Shown: piece by piece, positions 16,583 through 25,824 of the stretch | Layout: every line of letters starts with the position of its first letter | Numbering within the stretch: position 1 is the stretch's first letter | Assembly (NCBI GenBank): GCA_028279405.1 | Contig: JANQNU010000021.1 | Location: 41,773 to 105,772, forward strand | DNA from: Phycisphaerae bacterium | Lineage (GTDB): Bacteria > Planctomycetota > Phycisphaerae > UBA1845 > Fen-1342 | Direction: 5' to 3' | Length of the DNA: 64,000 bases | Translations under genes and position numbers: made by a program | Notes under the pieces: generated by a model | Databases searched by the model: none | The model's input: only the letters and a program-made list of their open reading frames with translations | Told to the model about the DNA's origin: nothing

Positions 16583-18274
16583 CTAGACCTTGGTAACGCG
16601 CAGCACTTCCTCGGCGGTGGTTACGCCCTCGCGCACCAGGTCCCAGCCGGCGTCGCGCAGAAGCCGCATGCCGTTTTGCTTCGCGACGGGAACGAGTTGT
16701 GATGCCGATTGGCGCTGGACCACCATCTCGCGGAGTTCGTCGTTCATGGTCATCAGCTCAAACAGCGCTCGTCGGCCTGCGAAACCGGTCCCGCGACAAT
16801 CGCGACATCCCTTGCCACGATGCAACACATCGCCGGCCTGGAAGCCGTAATCAGGCGGGAGTTCGGATTCGGGATGCTCGGGAACGTACTCTTCCTTGCA
16901 GCTCTTGCAGATCGTCCGCAGCAACCGCTGGGCCATCGCGGCCTCCAACGAGCTGGCCACCAGGAACGGCTCGATGCCCATATCGAGCAACCGCGTCGTC
17001 GCCGAGACGGCGTCGTTGGTGTGGAGCGTGCTGAAAACCAGGTGACCGGTCAGCGAAGCGTTGATCGCAACTTCCGCCGTCTCGAGGTCGCGAATCTCAC
17101 CAACCAGGATCACGTCCGGGTCATGTCGCAGAAAGGCCCGCAATGCACGAGCGAAGTTCAGCCCGACGCGCGGCAGCACCTGGACCTGGTTGACCCCCTC
17201 CAGGTAGTACTCCACCGGGTCTTCGATCGTCAGGATCTTGAGTTCGTCACTGACGATCATACTGAGAGCGGCATACAGCGACGTCGTCTTGCCGGAGCCG
17301 GTGGGACCGGTCACGAGAACGATGCCGTGCGGCCGGTTGATCAGGTCGACGAAGCGGTCGTAGGTCTGACCGCGCATCCCGAGTTCCGGCAGCGTCAGCT
17401 TGATCGCGGTGCGGTCGAGGATACGCAGTACGGCCCCCTCGCCGAAGGCCATGGGGACGATGCTGACACGCAGGTCGATCTCGCGTCCGTGCACCTTGAT
17501 CTTGAAGCTGCCATCCTGTGGCAGACGCTTCTCCGCGATGTTCATTCCCGAGAGAATCTTGAGTCGGCTGATGACCGCATTCTGGAAGCGACGAATTTCC
17601 GCGGGCACATTGGCCCGATGCAAGATGCCGTCAATCCGGTAACGGACGACAAAATCCGTCTCGAACGGCTCGAAGTGAATATCGCTGGAGCGCTGGTCGA
17701 CCGCCTCCACGAGGATCTCGTTCACGAGCTTGACGACCGATGCCTCCTGGGCCATCTGGACGTCGAGATCAGAGGAATCGACCCCGGCTTCGTCGATGAC
17801 CTCGACGCCGTCGCGTTCGCGCACCATCTCGTGCAGCACTTCGCCGCCGACGCCGTAGAAGGCCTTGATCATCTTGTTGATGTCCGGGCGACTCGCGAGC
17901 ACGGGCTCGACCGGCATGTTGATGATCGTCCGTAACTCGTCCAAAGCGTACAGGTTGTTCGGATCGCAGGTCGCGACCCGCACCCCGCAATCGCCGCGAT
18001 CGATCGGCATCAGGAAGTACTTGTGAACGATCTGGCTCGGGACGAGTGTCAGCAGGTCGGTGTCGATATCGCCTTCATTGAGCTCGACGACCGGCATCCC
18101 GTACTGTTCGCCGTAGACTTCGAGCAGATCGCGCTCGGTGATCAGGCCGTTGCGGACCAGCGTCTCTTCGATCCGCTGATCGCCGTTGTGGGACCGCTCG
18201 GCCTCCGCCAGCTGCTCTTCACTCAGAAGGCCCTTGGAAACCAGTGCTTTGCGAATCGGCATGCTGACGTTCAC
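16583..18274 (-). CDS. GspE/PilB-family secretion ATPase
   Basis: Hexameric traffic ATPase (563 residues) powering type IV pilus assembly or type II secretion. The N-terminal MshEN-type domain (about residues 5-140) contains LLSEEQLAEAERS and LITERDLLEVYGEQYGMP. The motor contains Walker A GPTGSGKTT, the Asp box ILTIEDPVEYYLEGVNQ, Walker B VILVGEIRDLETAEVA and the His box LVFSTLHTNDA. The C-terminal zinc site is CKSCKEE..CRDCRGTG. Codon 1 is GTG 18274; ATG 18262 (MPIRKALVSKG) is an equally good start. Neighbouring pilin, GspF or PilT genes are absent, so the system is encoded elsewhere. Confidence 0.93.
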   Translation of the reverse strand: MNVSMPIRKALVSKGLLSEEQLAEAERSHNGDQRIEETLVRNGLITERDLLEVYGEQYGMPVVELNEGDIDTDLLTLVPSQIVHKYFLMPIDRGDCGVRVATCDPNNLYALDELRTIINMPVEPVLASRPDINKMIKAFYGVGGEVLHEMVRERDGVEVIDEAGVDSSDLDVQMAQEASVVKLVNEILVEAVDQRSSDIHFEPFETDFVVRYRIDGILHRANVPAEIRRFQNAVISRLKILSGMNIAEKRLPQDGSFKIKVHGREIDLRVSIVPMAFGEGAVLRILDRTAIKLTLPELGMRGQTYDRFVDLINRPHGIVLVTGPTGSGKTTSLYAALSMIVSDELKILTIEDPVEYYLEGVNQVQVLPRVGLNFARALRAFLRHDPDVILVGEIRDLETAEVAINASLTGHLVFSTLHTNDAVSATTRLLDMGIEPFLVASSLEAAMAQRLLRTICKSCKEEYVPEHPESELPPDYGFQAGDVLHRGKGCRDCRGTGFAGRRALFELMTMNDELREMVVQRQSASQLVPVAKQNGMRLLRDAGWDLVREGVTTAEEVLRVTKV

Positions 18275-18494
18275 TCGACAATGACCATCCTGGAACCGGC
18301 CGGCCCGGCCTGACCTACCCTGATCTTATACGCTCGAACATGCTACGCGATTGCACCGGCCGACTCCAGCGGGGGACCGTCCCACAAACAGCCTCCCGCT
18401 GATGCCTCGCCGCCGGGGCGTATAGCCGTTGGCGGGCGTCCGATAGCGGGCGCGCGTGCCCGGACGGCCCGTCGACCCGACCCGACGAGAACCG

Positions 18495-19919
18495 TCACGC
18501 GTTGACGTAGCGGGTCATCCGTACGAGCCGCCAAACGTGCAGCGGGTGCGCCAGGAGGAGGGCGGCGGCCGGCACGAAGAGGCCGATGACGCCAAGAATC
18601 GGCAGCTGAAACTCGATCAGGCCCGGGATCGTGATCTGGGTATCGGGAATCGCGCGTTCGACCGAGGGCATCAGAAACCATGCTGCGCCGCCAACCACGG
18701 CCGTCAGCCACAACCAACTCGTAGAGTAGCACAGGAGATTGCTGATCCGTACCGTGTCGTATGTGGCGCCTCGCGTGAACACGAGCCCCCAGAACAATAG
18801 CCAGAGCCAGGAAGCCGCCACCATCACGATCGCCTCCGCAACGTAATCCTCCGAATAGCGCGTTCGGAACAACGCCCAGCTAAACGCGCCCCCGATATGC
18901 AGGTTCAACTTGTGCGCGGCATCCATCGCGCCGACCACCAGGAAGAGCAAGCCCGGCGCGAACAATGTCACGAGGGCGAACGTCCGCGCCGCGCTGAATC
19001 CGCGGATGCACTCGTAACGGCGCGAGAACGGTCGTGCGCGAAACGCCAACGGCAGTGTCCGCAACCAGCCGAGCGGCTTGACGTACCAGCGCGCTGCACA
19101 CCAGGGCGTCGGCTCTCGCCCCTCCGGCAACGAAGCACGGACCGGTTCGCCGCAATCCGGACAGTCGCCGTCTACCCGCAACGATCGGAGCTCGTAGCCG
19201 CATTGCCAGCAGATTGACCGGCGCTGTCGCCAACCGGGTCCGATCGGCTTACCCGAATACGCGGGCATCATCCGCCAGAGAGTGATCTGAGCCAGAAACA
19301 CCATCGCCACCATTACGTAGACCACGTCGATATGGAGCGCATGGTCGTGCAACCAACGCATGTTGCAGTACACCGCTACCAACAGCGAGCAGAATACGAG
19401 CGTGCCCGACCAGCAGCCCAGCTTGCCTGCTCGGAGCAGCAAGCGCGGATAGGACTCGCCGACACTGAGGAACGGTAAGTTGATCAGCGCAGACGCCAGC
19501 ACCACAAGGGCGACACGCCCGCCCACTCGGCGAAGGATCTCGGCGTCCTCACCACTCACCATTACTGCAAAGGAGAGGCTAGCCCCTACGTCGCGACAAA
19601 ATGTCAGCCAATCCACCGGCGTTCGATCGTAGCCCAATGGTCGCAACCACCCCATCGCACCACCGAGCGCGAGCAGAATCGTCACCGTCAGCACGAACGC
19701 CGCAGTCACCATGCTTGATCGCAACAGGACCCGCGCAGTCGATGCAGGTGCGGGTATGAGGAACGGGATTGCGAACACGGCCAGCACCCAATGCAATCGG
19801 ATGCCGTCCCGTGTCGGAATAGCGGGCTGCGGCAGCTGTTCATCCGCGACGTGGCTGTGAGGCGTGGCGTCCGTTGGCAATGCCTGTGCGCGCCGCCCGT
19901 CATTCATTTCCGAACTCAT
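18495..19919 (-). CDS. Polytopic membrane protein with a zinc ribbon, function unknown
   Basis: About 474 residues with roughly eight to ten hydrophobic segments. A cytosolic-looking zinc ribbon, CWQCGYELRSL...CPDCGEPV, sits in the middle (about residues 230-255). This CxxCGYxLxxL..CPxCG ribbon next to membrane spans is a recurrent arrangement in planctomycete proteins of unknown function. Start: ATG 19919 overlaps the end of the upstream gene by 20 bases; ATG 19907 is also possible. The longer frame to 20105 is not supported. Together with the preceding gene it looks like a two-gene transcription unit. No catalytic motif is seen. Confidence 0.7.
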   Translation of the reverse strand: MSSEMNDGRRAQALPTDATPHSHVADEQLPQPAIPTRDGIRLHWVLAVFAIPFLIPAPASTARVLLRSSMVTAAFVLTVTILLALGGAMGWLRPLGYDRTPVDWLTFCRDVGASLSFAVMVSGEDAEILRRVGGRVALVVLASALINLPFLSVGESYPRLLLRAGKLGCWSGTLVFCSLLVAVYCNMRWLHDHALHIDVVYVMVAMVFLAQITLWRMMPAYSGKPIGPGWRQRRSICWQCGYELRSLRVDGDCPDCGEPVRASLPEGREPTPWCAARWYVKPLGWLRTLPLAFRARPFSRRYECIRGFSAARTFALVTLFAPGLLFLVVGAMDAAHKLNLHIGGAFSWALFRTRYSEDYVAEAIVMVAASWLWLLFWGLVFTRGATYDTVRISNLLCYSTSWLWLTAVVGGAAWFLMPSVERAIPDTQITIPGLIEFQLPILGVIGLFVPAAALLLAHPLHVWRLVRMTRYVNA

Positions 19920-21144
19920 CTCGAAGTCGACCGTGGTCGTACTCGGCCGCGCATTCCGCGGGGCGCAACTGGTATCGATCCGGGGCAAGACGCTTGTACC
20001 AAAACATGCGCCCCGTTCGCGGGTCGCTCGGCACGGCCAGCAAGTAGCCCGGAACAAGCGCATCGAGCCCCTCCGGGAACACACCGTGGTCCAGCGCGTA
20101 GGCATGTAGCGTCAGTTTCAAAAGGCAAAGACGCCGAAGCGTGACGGTCTCTCGCACACCCGCGAAGAACATCGGGACGGGCTCGACGACGAAGGGCGAT
20201 CGAAGATCCCAGGACCACTCCCTCAGATCATAGCTACCGTCCAATCCAATACTCCGGCCGCGGGCCAGTAGCTCCGCCCGCACGCTTTCACACCATCGGT
20301 AAGCGTCACGCCGCGACTGAAATAGCAAGGACATCGCGTTCCAACCGCCGCTCGGCCCCGGCTCCGGAAAGTGGTTTAGGACAAACCAGCCGTCGCCGTT
20401 GGTACCTTGCGTGTAATGCGTATCGAGGAACGCCTCCGTCCCAGCGCGAAACACCGTGCGGTTCAACAACTCGGGCACCAGATCGCAACCGACCCCCTGC
20501 TCCAGGTAGAGCACCAAACGGTCGGTTTCAGCGGATGTCAATGCATACTGGTCAATCAGGTTCGCGAGCGCGTTCAGCGTGAGCCCCTCGCGCCATCCAT
20601 GGAATCGAAGGTCGTGAAGACGGGCAATGCGGTTTGCGTCCAGCCAATGCTCGATCGCTGCGACGCGATCGCCCCGTTCGGACGCCTCGTCAAGCCACGT
20701 CAGGCATGACTCGGCCATTTGAACCCACGCGAAACTCAATTGACTGGAGTCGATCCAAATTAGCGCCAGCCAGCCAGGCGAACGTTCGAATTCAAGAATG
20801 GCATCAGCGAGGGCTGCGACCAGCAGCTTCGACTTGGGATCTCGGAGAAATGATTGCGTAGCGGGCGCGGAAAAGGGATAGTCGTTGCCGTAGTACGCAC
20901 GAAATGCATTCGGATGCGCCCGTATCCGGTAGCCCTCCACCGCGTCCCATGCCGCCGCGAGTTTGGCATGCGCCACGCGGCGCGCCAGGTTGTCCTTCCC
21001 CGCCGGCTTGCCGTCCCAGCGATCGATCGTCACCCAGACCAACCACGCCACAATCGTGATATCAACAAACCGCCCCAACCAACACCATAAGCGCCAGCGA
21101 TACCACGGCCGCAAGGCGTCGACGCTCGACAGTTGCTCAGACAC
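19900..21144 (-). CDS. Membrane-anchored hypothetical protein (planctomycete type)
   Basis: A 414-residue protein with one N-terminal span (about residues 24-41, GRFVDITIVAWLVWVTI) and a large soluble domain. Near the C-terminus, LKLTLHAYALDHGVFPEGLDAL..VPSDPRTG resembles the segment after the helix in type II secretion pseudopilins, a pattern also found in many otherwise uncharacterised planctomycete proteins. The start is a GTG at 21144 with GGAGG and GCGGA upstream. It overlaps the next gene, suggesting coupled translation. No function is proposed. Confidence 0.68.
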   Translation of the reverse strand: MSEQLSSVDALRPWYRWRLWCWLGRFVDITIVAWLVWVTIDRWDGKPAGKDNLARRVAHAKLAAAWDAVEGYRIRAHPNAFRAYYGNDYPFSAPATQSFLRDPKSKLLVAALADAILEFERSPGWLALIWIDSSQLSFAWVQMAESCLTWLDEASERGDRVAAIEHWLDANRIARLHDLRFHGWREGLTLNALANLIDQYALTSAETDRLVLYLEQGVGCDLVPELLNRTVFRAGTEAFLDTHYTQGTNGDGWFVLNHFPEPGPSGGWNAMSLLFQSRRDAYRWCESVRAELLARGRSIGLDGSYDLREWSWDLRSPFVVEPVPMFFAGVRETVTLRRLCLLKLTLHAYALDHGVFPEGLDALVPGYLLAVPSDPRTGRMFWYKRLAPDRYQLRPAECAAEYDHGRLRDEFGNE

Positions 21145-21412
21145 TCCGCAGAACCTCCACTACACACGATACCCAACTCGGCCGTTGCGCTTTCACCCCC
21201 GGCAACATGACGATTGCTGCGGTCCGGCGCGAGGCGCACGTCCACCGCTTCGCGCGGCGTCATTGTAGTGGAACGGTAACCGCCCCCCGAACACGTAACA
21301 GCTGCAGCTTGCGACGTCCAAAAAGGGACGAAGCCGCCAAGGCGTGCTCCTCCAGCCACGCCCCGACGGCAACGTCGGTCCCCCACTTCGGGTATCGTCG
21401 GATGATTGTCGG

Positions 21413-22270
21413 CTAGCGGCGACGCAGCCCGATCAAGCCCGCCAGACCGAGCAGCAACAGACCGGTCGGCTCCGGAACCACCCGCAGGTTGTCATACACG
21501 ACGAACTGCGACTGGAACGGGCTCGCAACCGACGTGAAGACATCCGCGTAGCCCAGGCTGACGAGACCGTCGGTGAACGCGGTCGTCCCGAGAATGATGT
21601 CCGTTCCGTCGAGCGCGTACGTGATCGTGTCGGCGCCGGCATCAACGGTAATGTGAACCGTCGTCCAGATGTTGGTCGGCGATCCATCCGTATTCGGATA
21701 GATCTGCTGATAGAGCGCTGCGGTGTTCATCCCGGATCCGGCCAGATAGCTCGGATCGTCGGACGGAACCGTCGTGATCTCCTGGTTGAACCAGCGGTAG
21801 TCCGAGCCGCCCGAGCCGCCGTCACCCGTGAACGCCAGGAACGAACCGCTACCCGAGATCGGCGAGAAGACCTGGTTGAATGTGGCGCCGTCGCCACCGA
21901 CGCCGATGTGCGCGTACTCGGTCGTGCCGCCCGCGCCCGTCACGCCCATGTAGACGTCGACGAACATCTCAAAGCTGCCGTTCACCGCCGTGTTGTGAAA
22001 GGCCGTGAAAGCGTCAGCCGCACCGACAGCGTCGTTCGCTGTGAAGCGCAACCCGCCGCGATCACCCGCAACGGAATTCGGCGCCAGCGGAATGCCCGCC
22101 GCGATGTAGTCGAACGCGAACGTGACCGTGCCGTCCGGTGCCCCGTCGTTCACGACCGTGTAACTCGCGGACGAGTCGACTTCGAAGTCGTCCGCCAGAA
22201 TGCCGGCGAGCGCACTGCCCGCACCGCCCGCAACGAGCGCAATCGTCAATAAGCTTGAAAAGAGCTTCAT
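21413..22270 (-). CDS. PEP-CTERM sorted exported protein
   Basis: Exported protein (285 residues) with a signal peptide (MKLFSSLLTIALVAGGAG, cleavage likely after ALA near residue 22). The C-terminal sorting signal is VPEP, a Leu/Gly-rich span, then RRR at the very end. The mature part is rich in Gly, Thr and Asp and looks like an all-beta, laminin-G or lectin-like domain, with no catalytic signature. PEP-CTERM proteins are exported and processed by exosortase, which is not in this window. The start ATG 22270 has a strong AAGGAGGAAGG. Confidence 0.85.
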   Translation of the reverse strand: MKLFSSLLTIALVAGGAGSALAGILADDFEVDSSASYTVVNDGAPDGTVTFAFDYIAAGIPLAPNSVAGDRGGLRFTANDAVGAADAFTAFHNTAVNGSFEMFVDVYMGVTGAGGTTEYAHIGVGGDGATFNQVFSPISGSGSFLAFTGDGGSGGSDYRWFNQEITTVPSDDPSYLAGSGMNTAALYQQIYPNTDGSPTNIWTTVHITVDAGADTITYALDGTDIILGTTAFTDGLVSLGYADVFTSVASPFQSQFVVYDNLRVVPEPTGLLLLGLAGLIGLRRR

Positions 22271-22533
22271 TCCTTCCTCCTTCGCGACATGCTCCGCAGC
22301 CGACATGATTGTGATGCCGCCGCGACTCGCTCGAAAACGCACAAAATGCTTCGCTTGATCTTAACGCGCCGCACACGGCCATCGCAAGAGGCACCCGACG
22401 TCCGATATCCATCGAAGTGCGCGGGAAGACGGAGCGCGTTGACGAGCGATACGCCTGCCTCACCCCGTAACCTTGGAAGTTCGGCGTTCCAGCGAGTACG
22501 TTGCTCGTTCACGTTCGGGCACGGAGGGAATCA

Positions 22534-23286
22534 ATGTCAGCTCCAACGCTGGTCCTGCCGTCACGGTATACCGAAGACTCGCGCGCGCTTTGGCAGGCCG
22601 CGGTTGACGCGGGCTGGCGAACCGAGCGCCTGACGTCCTGGCGCGTTCCCGGTTGGCTGCGCGGCCGGTCGGTCGTGCTCTACGGCGAGCCGCTCTTCGC
22701 GGCTGCGATTGCGCCCGAGTTGGACGTGGAACTGCTCGAACCAACGCCGAATTGGCTTACGACACTCCCAGCAACGATGACCGGGCGACATATTCGCGCC
22801 ATGACGCTCGAAACCGCCCGCAAGCTGGACCAGCCGGCATTCATCAAACCGATGGTCGACAAGTGTTTCGAGGCGCGCGTATATGAGAATGGTTCCGAAT
22901 TGCCCGACACCGACGTTCTGCCGGATGACACCGCGGTACTGCTGTCCGACCCGGTATCGTGGCGATCCGAGTTTCGATGCTTCGTGCTGGACGGTCGAAT
23001 CGCAACGTGCTCGGTGTACCATCGCGACCATGCATTGGCGCAGCACGCGGACGGGACCTGGCCTGCGACCGATGCCGAGTTGAGCGAGGCGCGCGCGTTT
23101 GGGTCGACCGTACTCACGGCCGTCGGAGACAGTCTGCCGCCCGGCGTCGTGCTCGATGTCGGCGAACTTGCGACTGGTGATTGGGCGGTTGTCGAGACGA
23201 ACGCCGCCTGGGGTTCCGGGATCTACGGCTGTGATCCGTCGGAGGTCTTGAGGGTGGTTGCGACGGCGTGTGTGCCCCGCGCCTGA
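22534..23286 (+). CDS. ATP-grasp domain protein (DUF4343/R2K-like)
   Basis: A 250-residue protein matching small ATP-grasp enzymes. Visible segments are FIKPMVDKCFEARVY (nucleotide-binding Lys), SEFRCFVLDGRI, and the C-terminal metal-binding region VVLDVGELATGDWAVVETN followed by AAWGSG. Such proteins are predicted ligases, often linked to peptide modification, but the substrate is unknown. ATG 22534 follows CGGAGGGAATCA, a clear ribosome site; an upstream ATG at 22501 lacks one. It stands alone on the plus strand between minus-strand genes. Confidence 0.75.
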   Translation: MSAPTLVLPSRYTEDSRALWQAAVDAGWRTERLTSWRVPGWLRGRSVVLYGEPLFAAAIAPELDVELLEPTPNWLTTLPATMTGRHIRAMTLETARKLDQPAFIKPMVDKCFEARVYENGSELPDTDVLPDDTAVLLSDPVSWRSEFRCFVLDGRIATCSVYHRDHALAQHADGTWPATDAELSEARAFGSTVLTAVGDSLPPGVVLDVGELATGDWAVVETNAAWGSGIYGCDPSEVLRVVATACVPRA

Positions 23287-23332
23287 GGACGGGGCACCCA
23301 CATCGTCTACCGCGCCGTCAGCTACCCGGCGT

Positions 23333-25498
23333 TCAGCCGCCGGTAACGAGCGCGACGAAACAGTTGATGTCGCCGACGCTCACGCGCCCGTCGCCGTTGC
23401 AGTCGCCGGTCCGGATGTCGCAATCCGGGAACTGAATCGCGTAGATCTCTGGTCCGGTGAGCGCGACGAGGAACGGGTTGATGTCCCCGACACCCACCAC
23501 GCCATCGCAGTTCAGGTCGCCGACGGAGACCGTCGTGCGTTCGATCCGGTTCACGAAGATGTCGGAGTCGCCGTTCTGGTTCGAAAGGTAGCACGGAAAT
23601 GCGAGCTGCCCATTGACGGCGAGCGTCTGATAGTCGCCGAGGAAGGATCCCGTCACGCCGACGAGGCCGTCGAGTTCACTGTTGAACGGAACGGTGGTCA
23701 ACGGTGTTTCGGTCCAACTGAAACCCCGGTTGTCGCTGTAGCTGTAGTAGACGTCGATGAACGCCTGTTCGGCGGTATCCTCCAGCGGATCCTCGCGGGT
23801 GTCATAGTACATCAGGTGTATCCGGCCGTTCGAATCGACTTCGATCCATGGCATCCACTGGTCTCCCGGCGGATTGTTGTCCCCGTTCACGACAACCGGC
23901 GACGACCAGGTGTCACCGCGGTTGTCCGATCGCGAGAAGTAGATATCGAAGTTGACCTGCGAACCGTTGATTGAAGTGGCGTCGTACCAAACCGCGTACA
24001 ACGTGTCGTCATTCGGATCGATCGCAAGGTACGCTGCAATCCCGGCCCGAAAGGTCCCGGGGATACCTTCGGCGCCATCACCCGCGAACATGCGCGTGGC
24101 GATGTCAATGTACGCGAACGGCTCAGTGCCAGTCGCCGACCGCACCATCCGCACCAACGCGCCCTGCCGAACGTATGAGACATAGAGTGTCCCATCGCTC
24201 CCGAGGCGCGGCAGAAAACCGAGGCCCAAATCGACCGGGAGCGGCCACGTAAACGTGAGCCCCAAGTTGTCCGAGTACATGATGCCGTGATTGAACGTCA
24301 CGTAGACCCGCGTTTGTTCCGGGTCGGTCGGCGACGGCCCCGCGACCATCCACGGCTTGTCGGACGAGATCCGCTCATGCACCATGATCGCTCGATCGAA
24401 TGTCGGCTCGTCGAGTCGCTTCCGCGCGACGATGACACCGCCATCAAGCGCGAACTTGATGCCGCCGACCCAGAAGTAGCCCGTGCGCGGATCGTATGCC
24501 GACATCGGGTCGAACTCCGAGTCGCCCGGCGGCGCTGGCCGAAGGATCGACTCGATCCAGGTCTCGCCACCATCCTCGCTGACGGCCGCGACGATGCGAC
24601 TGATGTTCACGCCGGGAACCCGCTCGCGCAGGTCATTCCAGGCGGCAACGATCGTCGGCGTCTCGTCGTCGTTCATGATGATCGTCGTCTCGTTGGCCGC
24701 CTCGGCACCTCCGCCATCGATCCGCAATTGCGGACCGATCGACACGCCGGGCGCGAGTCCATTCTCGACGCCCGGTCGCGGCAGCGTGCGTACCACCGCA
24801 CGCGGAACCTCGTTGCGCAGCAATGTCGGCAACTGTCCCGGCGTCGCGGCTCCGAGCGTTTTCGCCTGGTCCAGGGCATCTTGCGAGCCCGAACGATCAC
24901 CGGTGAAGTACCGGTAGACAGCGAGACGACTCCAGGCGCGACCGTGCTGCGAGTCCTGGGCCAGCAACGTCTCGAGTTGATCGACGGCGTCCGTGAACTC
25001 CATCCGCCAACCTAGCGCTTCAGCCAACCAGTAGCGCGCTTCCAGATTCGACGCATCGCGCGCCACCGACGTCCGCAAGGCGGCGATCGCTCGGTCGACC
25101 TCCTTGAGACTCAGCAGCGCTTCGCCGAGACCACGGTAATGCTCCGAAGCGGTATCGTCGTGGAGAACCGCGCGCGTGAACGCGGCCACCGCTTCAATCC
25201 GCTCGTTCTGCGAGAGCAGCCTCACACCCCGCTGATAGTCCGCCGCTGCCAGCAACGGAACCCGAACGGCGTCGTTCGCCGTCACGACGACCTCACGGTC
25301 AGCGTTGTACGTCAACCCCTTCATCGCAACAGCCAATTGAGCATGTTCCAGTTCGCGCGGCGACGTGATTGGCGGCGCCAATGACGCCGTCGACTCTGAA
25401 GCAACCCGCGGCGCCGTAGCGACCGGCTTCGAATTCCACGCGAACAACAATAGCATGGGCAGCCCGACGGCGCCCGCGACGATCATAAGACGCGACAT
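23333..25498 (-). CDS. TPR / BNR-repeat / dockerin-like exported protein, paralogue 1 of 3
   Basis: A 721-residue protein. Order: an N-terminal hydrophobic anchor or signal (residues 4-20), TPR-like helical repeats (about 85-215; EHYRGLGEALLSLKEVDRAI, LEARYWLAEALGW, GRAWSRLAVYRYFTGD), then an Asp-box beta-propeller (about 245-650; SEDGGETW, SDNLGLTF, SDNRGDTW, SDNRGFSW). It ends in two dockerin-like repeats (GDLNCDGVVGVGDINPFLVAL and GDCNGDGRVSVGDINCFVAL). The Asp boxes are those of sialidases and related beta-propellers; the catalytic Arg triad was not found, so sialidase activity is not claimed. The start has GAGGG seven bases upstream. The next two genes have the same design. Confidence 0.82.
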   Translation of the reverse strand: MSRLMIVAGAVGLPMLLLFAWNSKPVATAPRVASESTASLAPPITSPRELEHAQLAVAMKGLTYNADREVVVTANDAVRVPLLAAADYQRGVRLLSQNERIEAVAAFTRAVLHDDTASEHYRGLGEALLSLKEVDRAIAALRTSVARDASNLEARYWLAEALGWRMEFTDAVDQLETLLAQDSQHGRAWSRLAVYRYFTGDRSGSQDALDQAKTLGAATPGQLPTLLRNEVPRAVVRTLPRPGVENGLAPGVSIGPQLRIDGGGAEAANETTIIMNDDETPTIVAAWNDLRERVPGVNISRIVAAVSEDGGETWIESILRPAPPGDSEFDPMSAYDPRTGYFWVGGIKFALDGGVIVARKRLDEPTFDRAIMVHERISSDKPWMVAGPSPTDPEQTRVYVTFNHGIMYSDNLGLTFTWPLPVDLGLGFLPRLGSDGTLYVSYVRQGALVRMVRSATGTEPFAYIDIATRMFAGDGAEGIPGTFRAGIAAYLAIDPNDDTLYAVWYDATSINGSQVNFDIYFSRSDNRGDTWSSPVVVNGDNNPPGDQWMPWIEVDSNGRIHLMYYDTREDPLEDTAEQAFIDVYYSYSDNRGFSWTETPLTTVPFNSELDGLVGVTGSFLGDYQTLAVNGQLAFPCYLSNQNGDSDIFVNRIERTTVSVGDLNCDGVVGVGDINPFLVALTGPEIYAIQFPDCDIRTGDCNGDGRVSVGDINCFVALVTGG

Positions 25499-25824
25499 GT
25501 TTCAACCCTCACTCCCGGAATTGCTCGCAGTCCACTCACCCTCAGATTTGATCACAGTTTCGCGCACTGCCAGAATTGATTGCAGCGCCACCTCATGGTA
25601 GCAACGAAAGATGGACAAGTTCCAAGTTGCCTCCAAAAACCTGCGAAAATAGGCAAGCGTTGGAGTTTTGGACTCGGTAACTCCACAAACGTGACACCGG
25701 TTCTCAAAGGCAATATGCGCGCTATGGATGTGCGAAGCGGAGACCGATGGTACGGAGCCGCTGATGAGAAAGCCGGAGCACGCCGGACACCGATGCATCC
25801 GGCGCGATGTTGCCGAGCGTGTGC
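25499..25824. other. Spacer between paralogues 1 and 2 (326 bases)
   Basis: No gene seen. On the minus strand the end near paralogue 2 contains a weak 6-bp inverted repeat (GCCGGA..TCCGGC, 25782-25803) without a T tract. The part next to paralogue 1 should hold its promoter; no clear -35/-10 pair stands out. Confidence 0.5.
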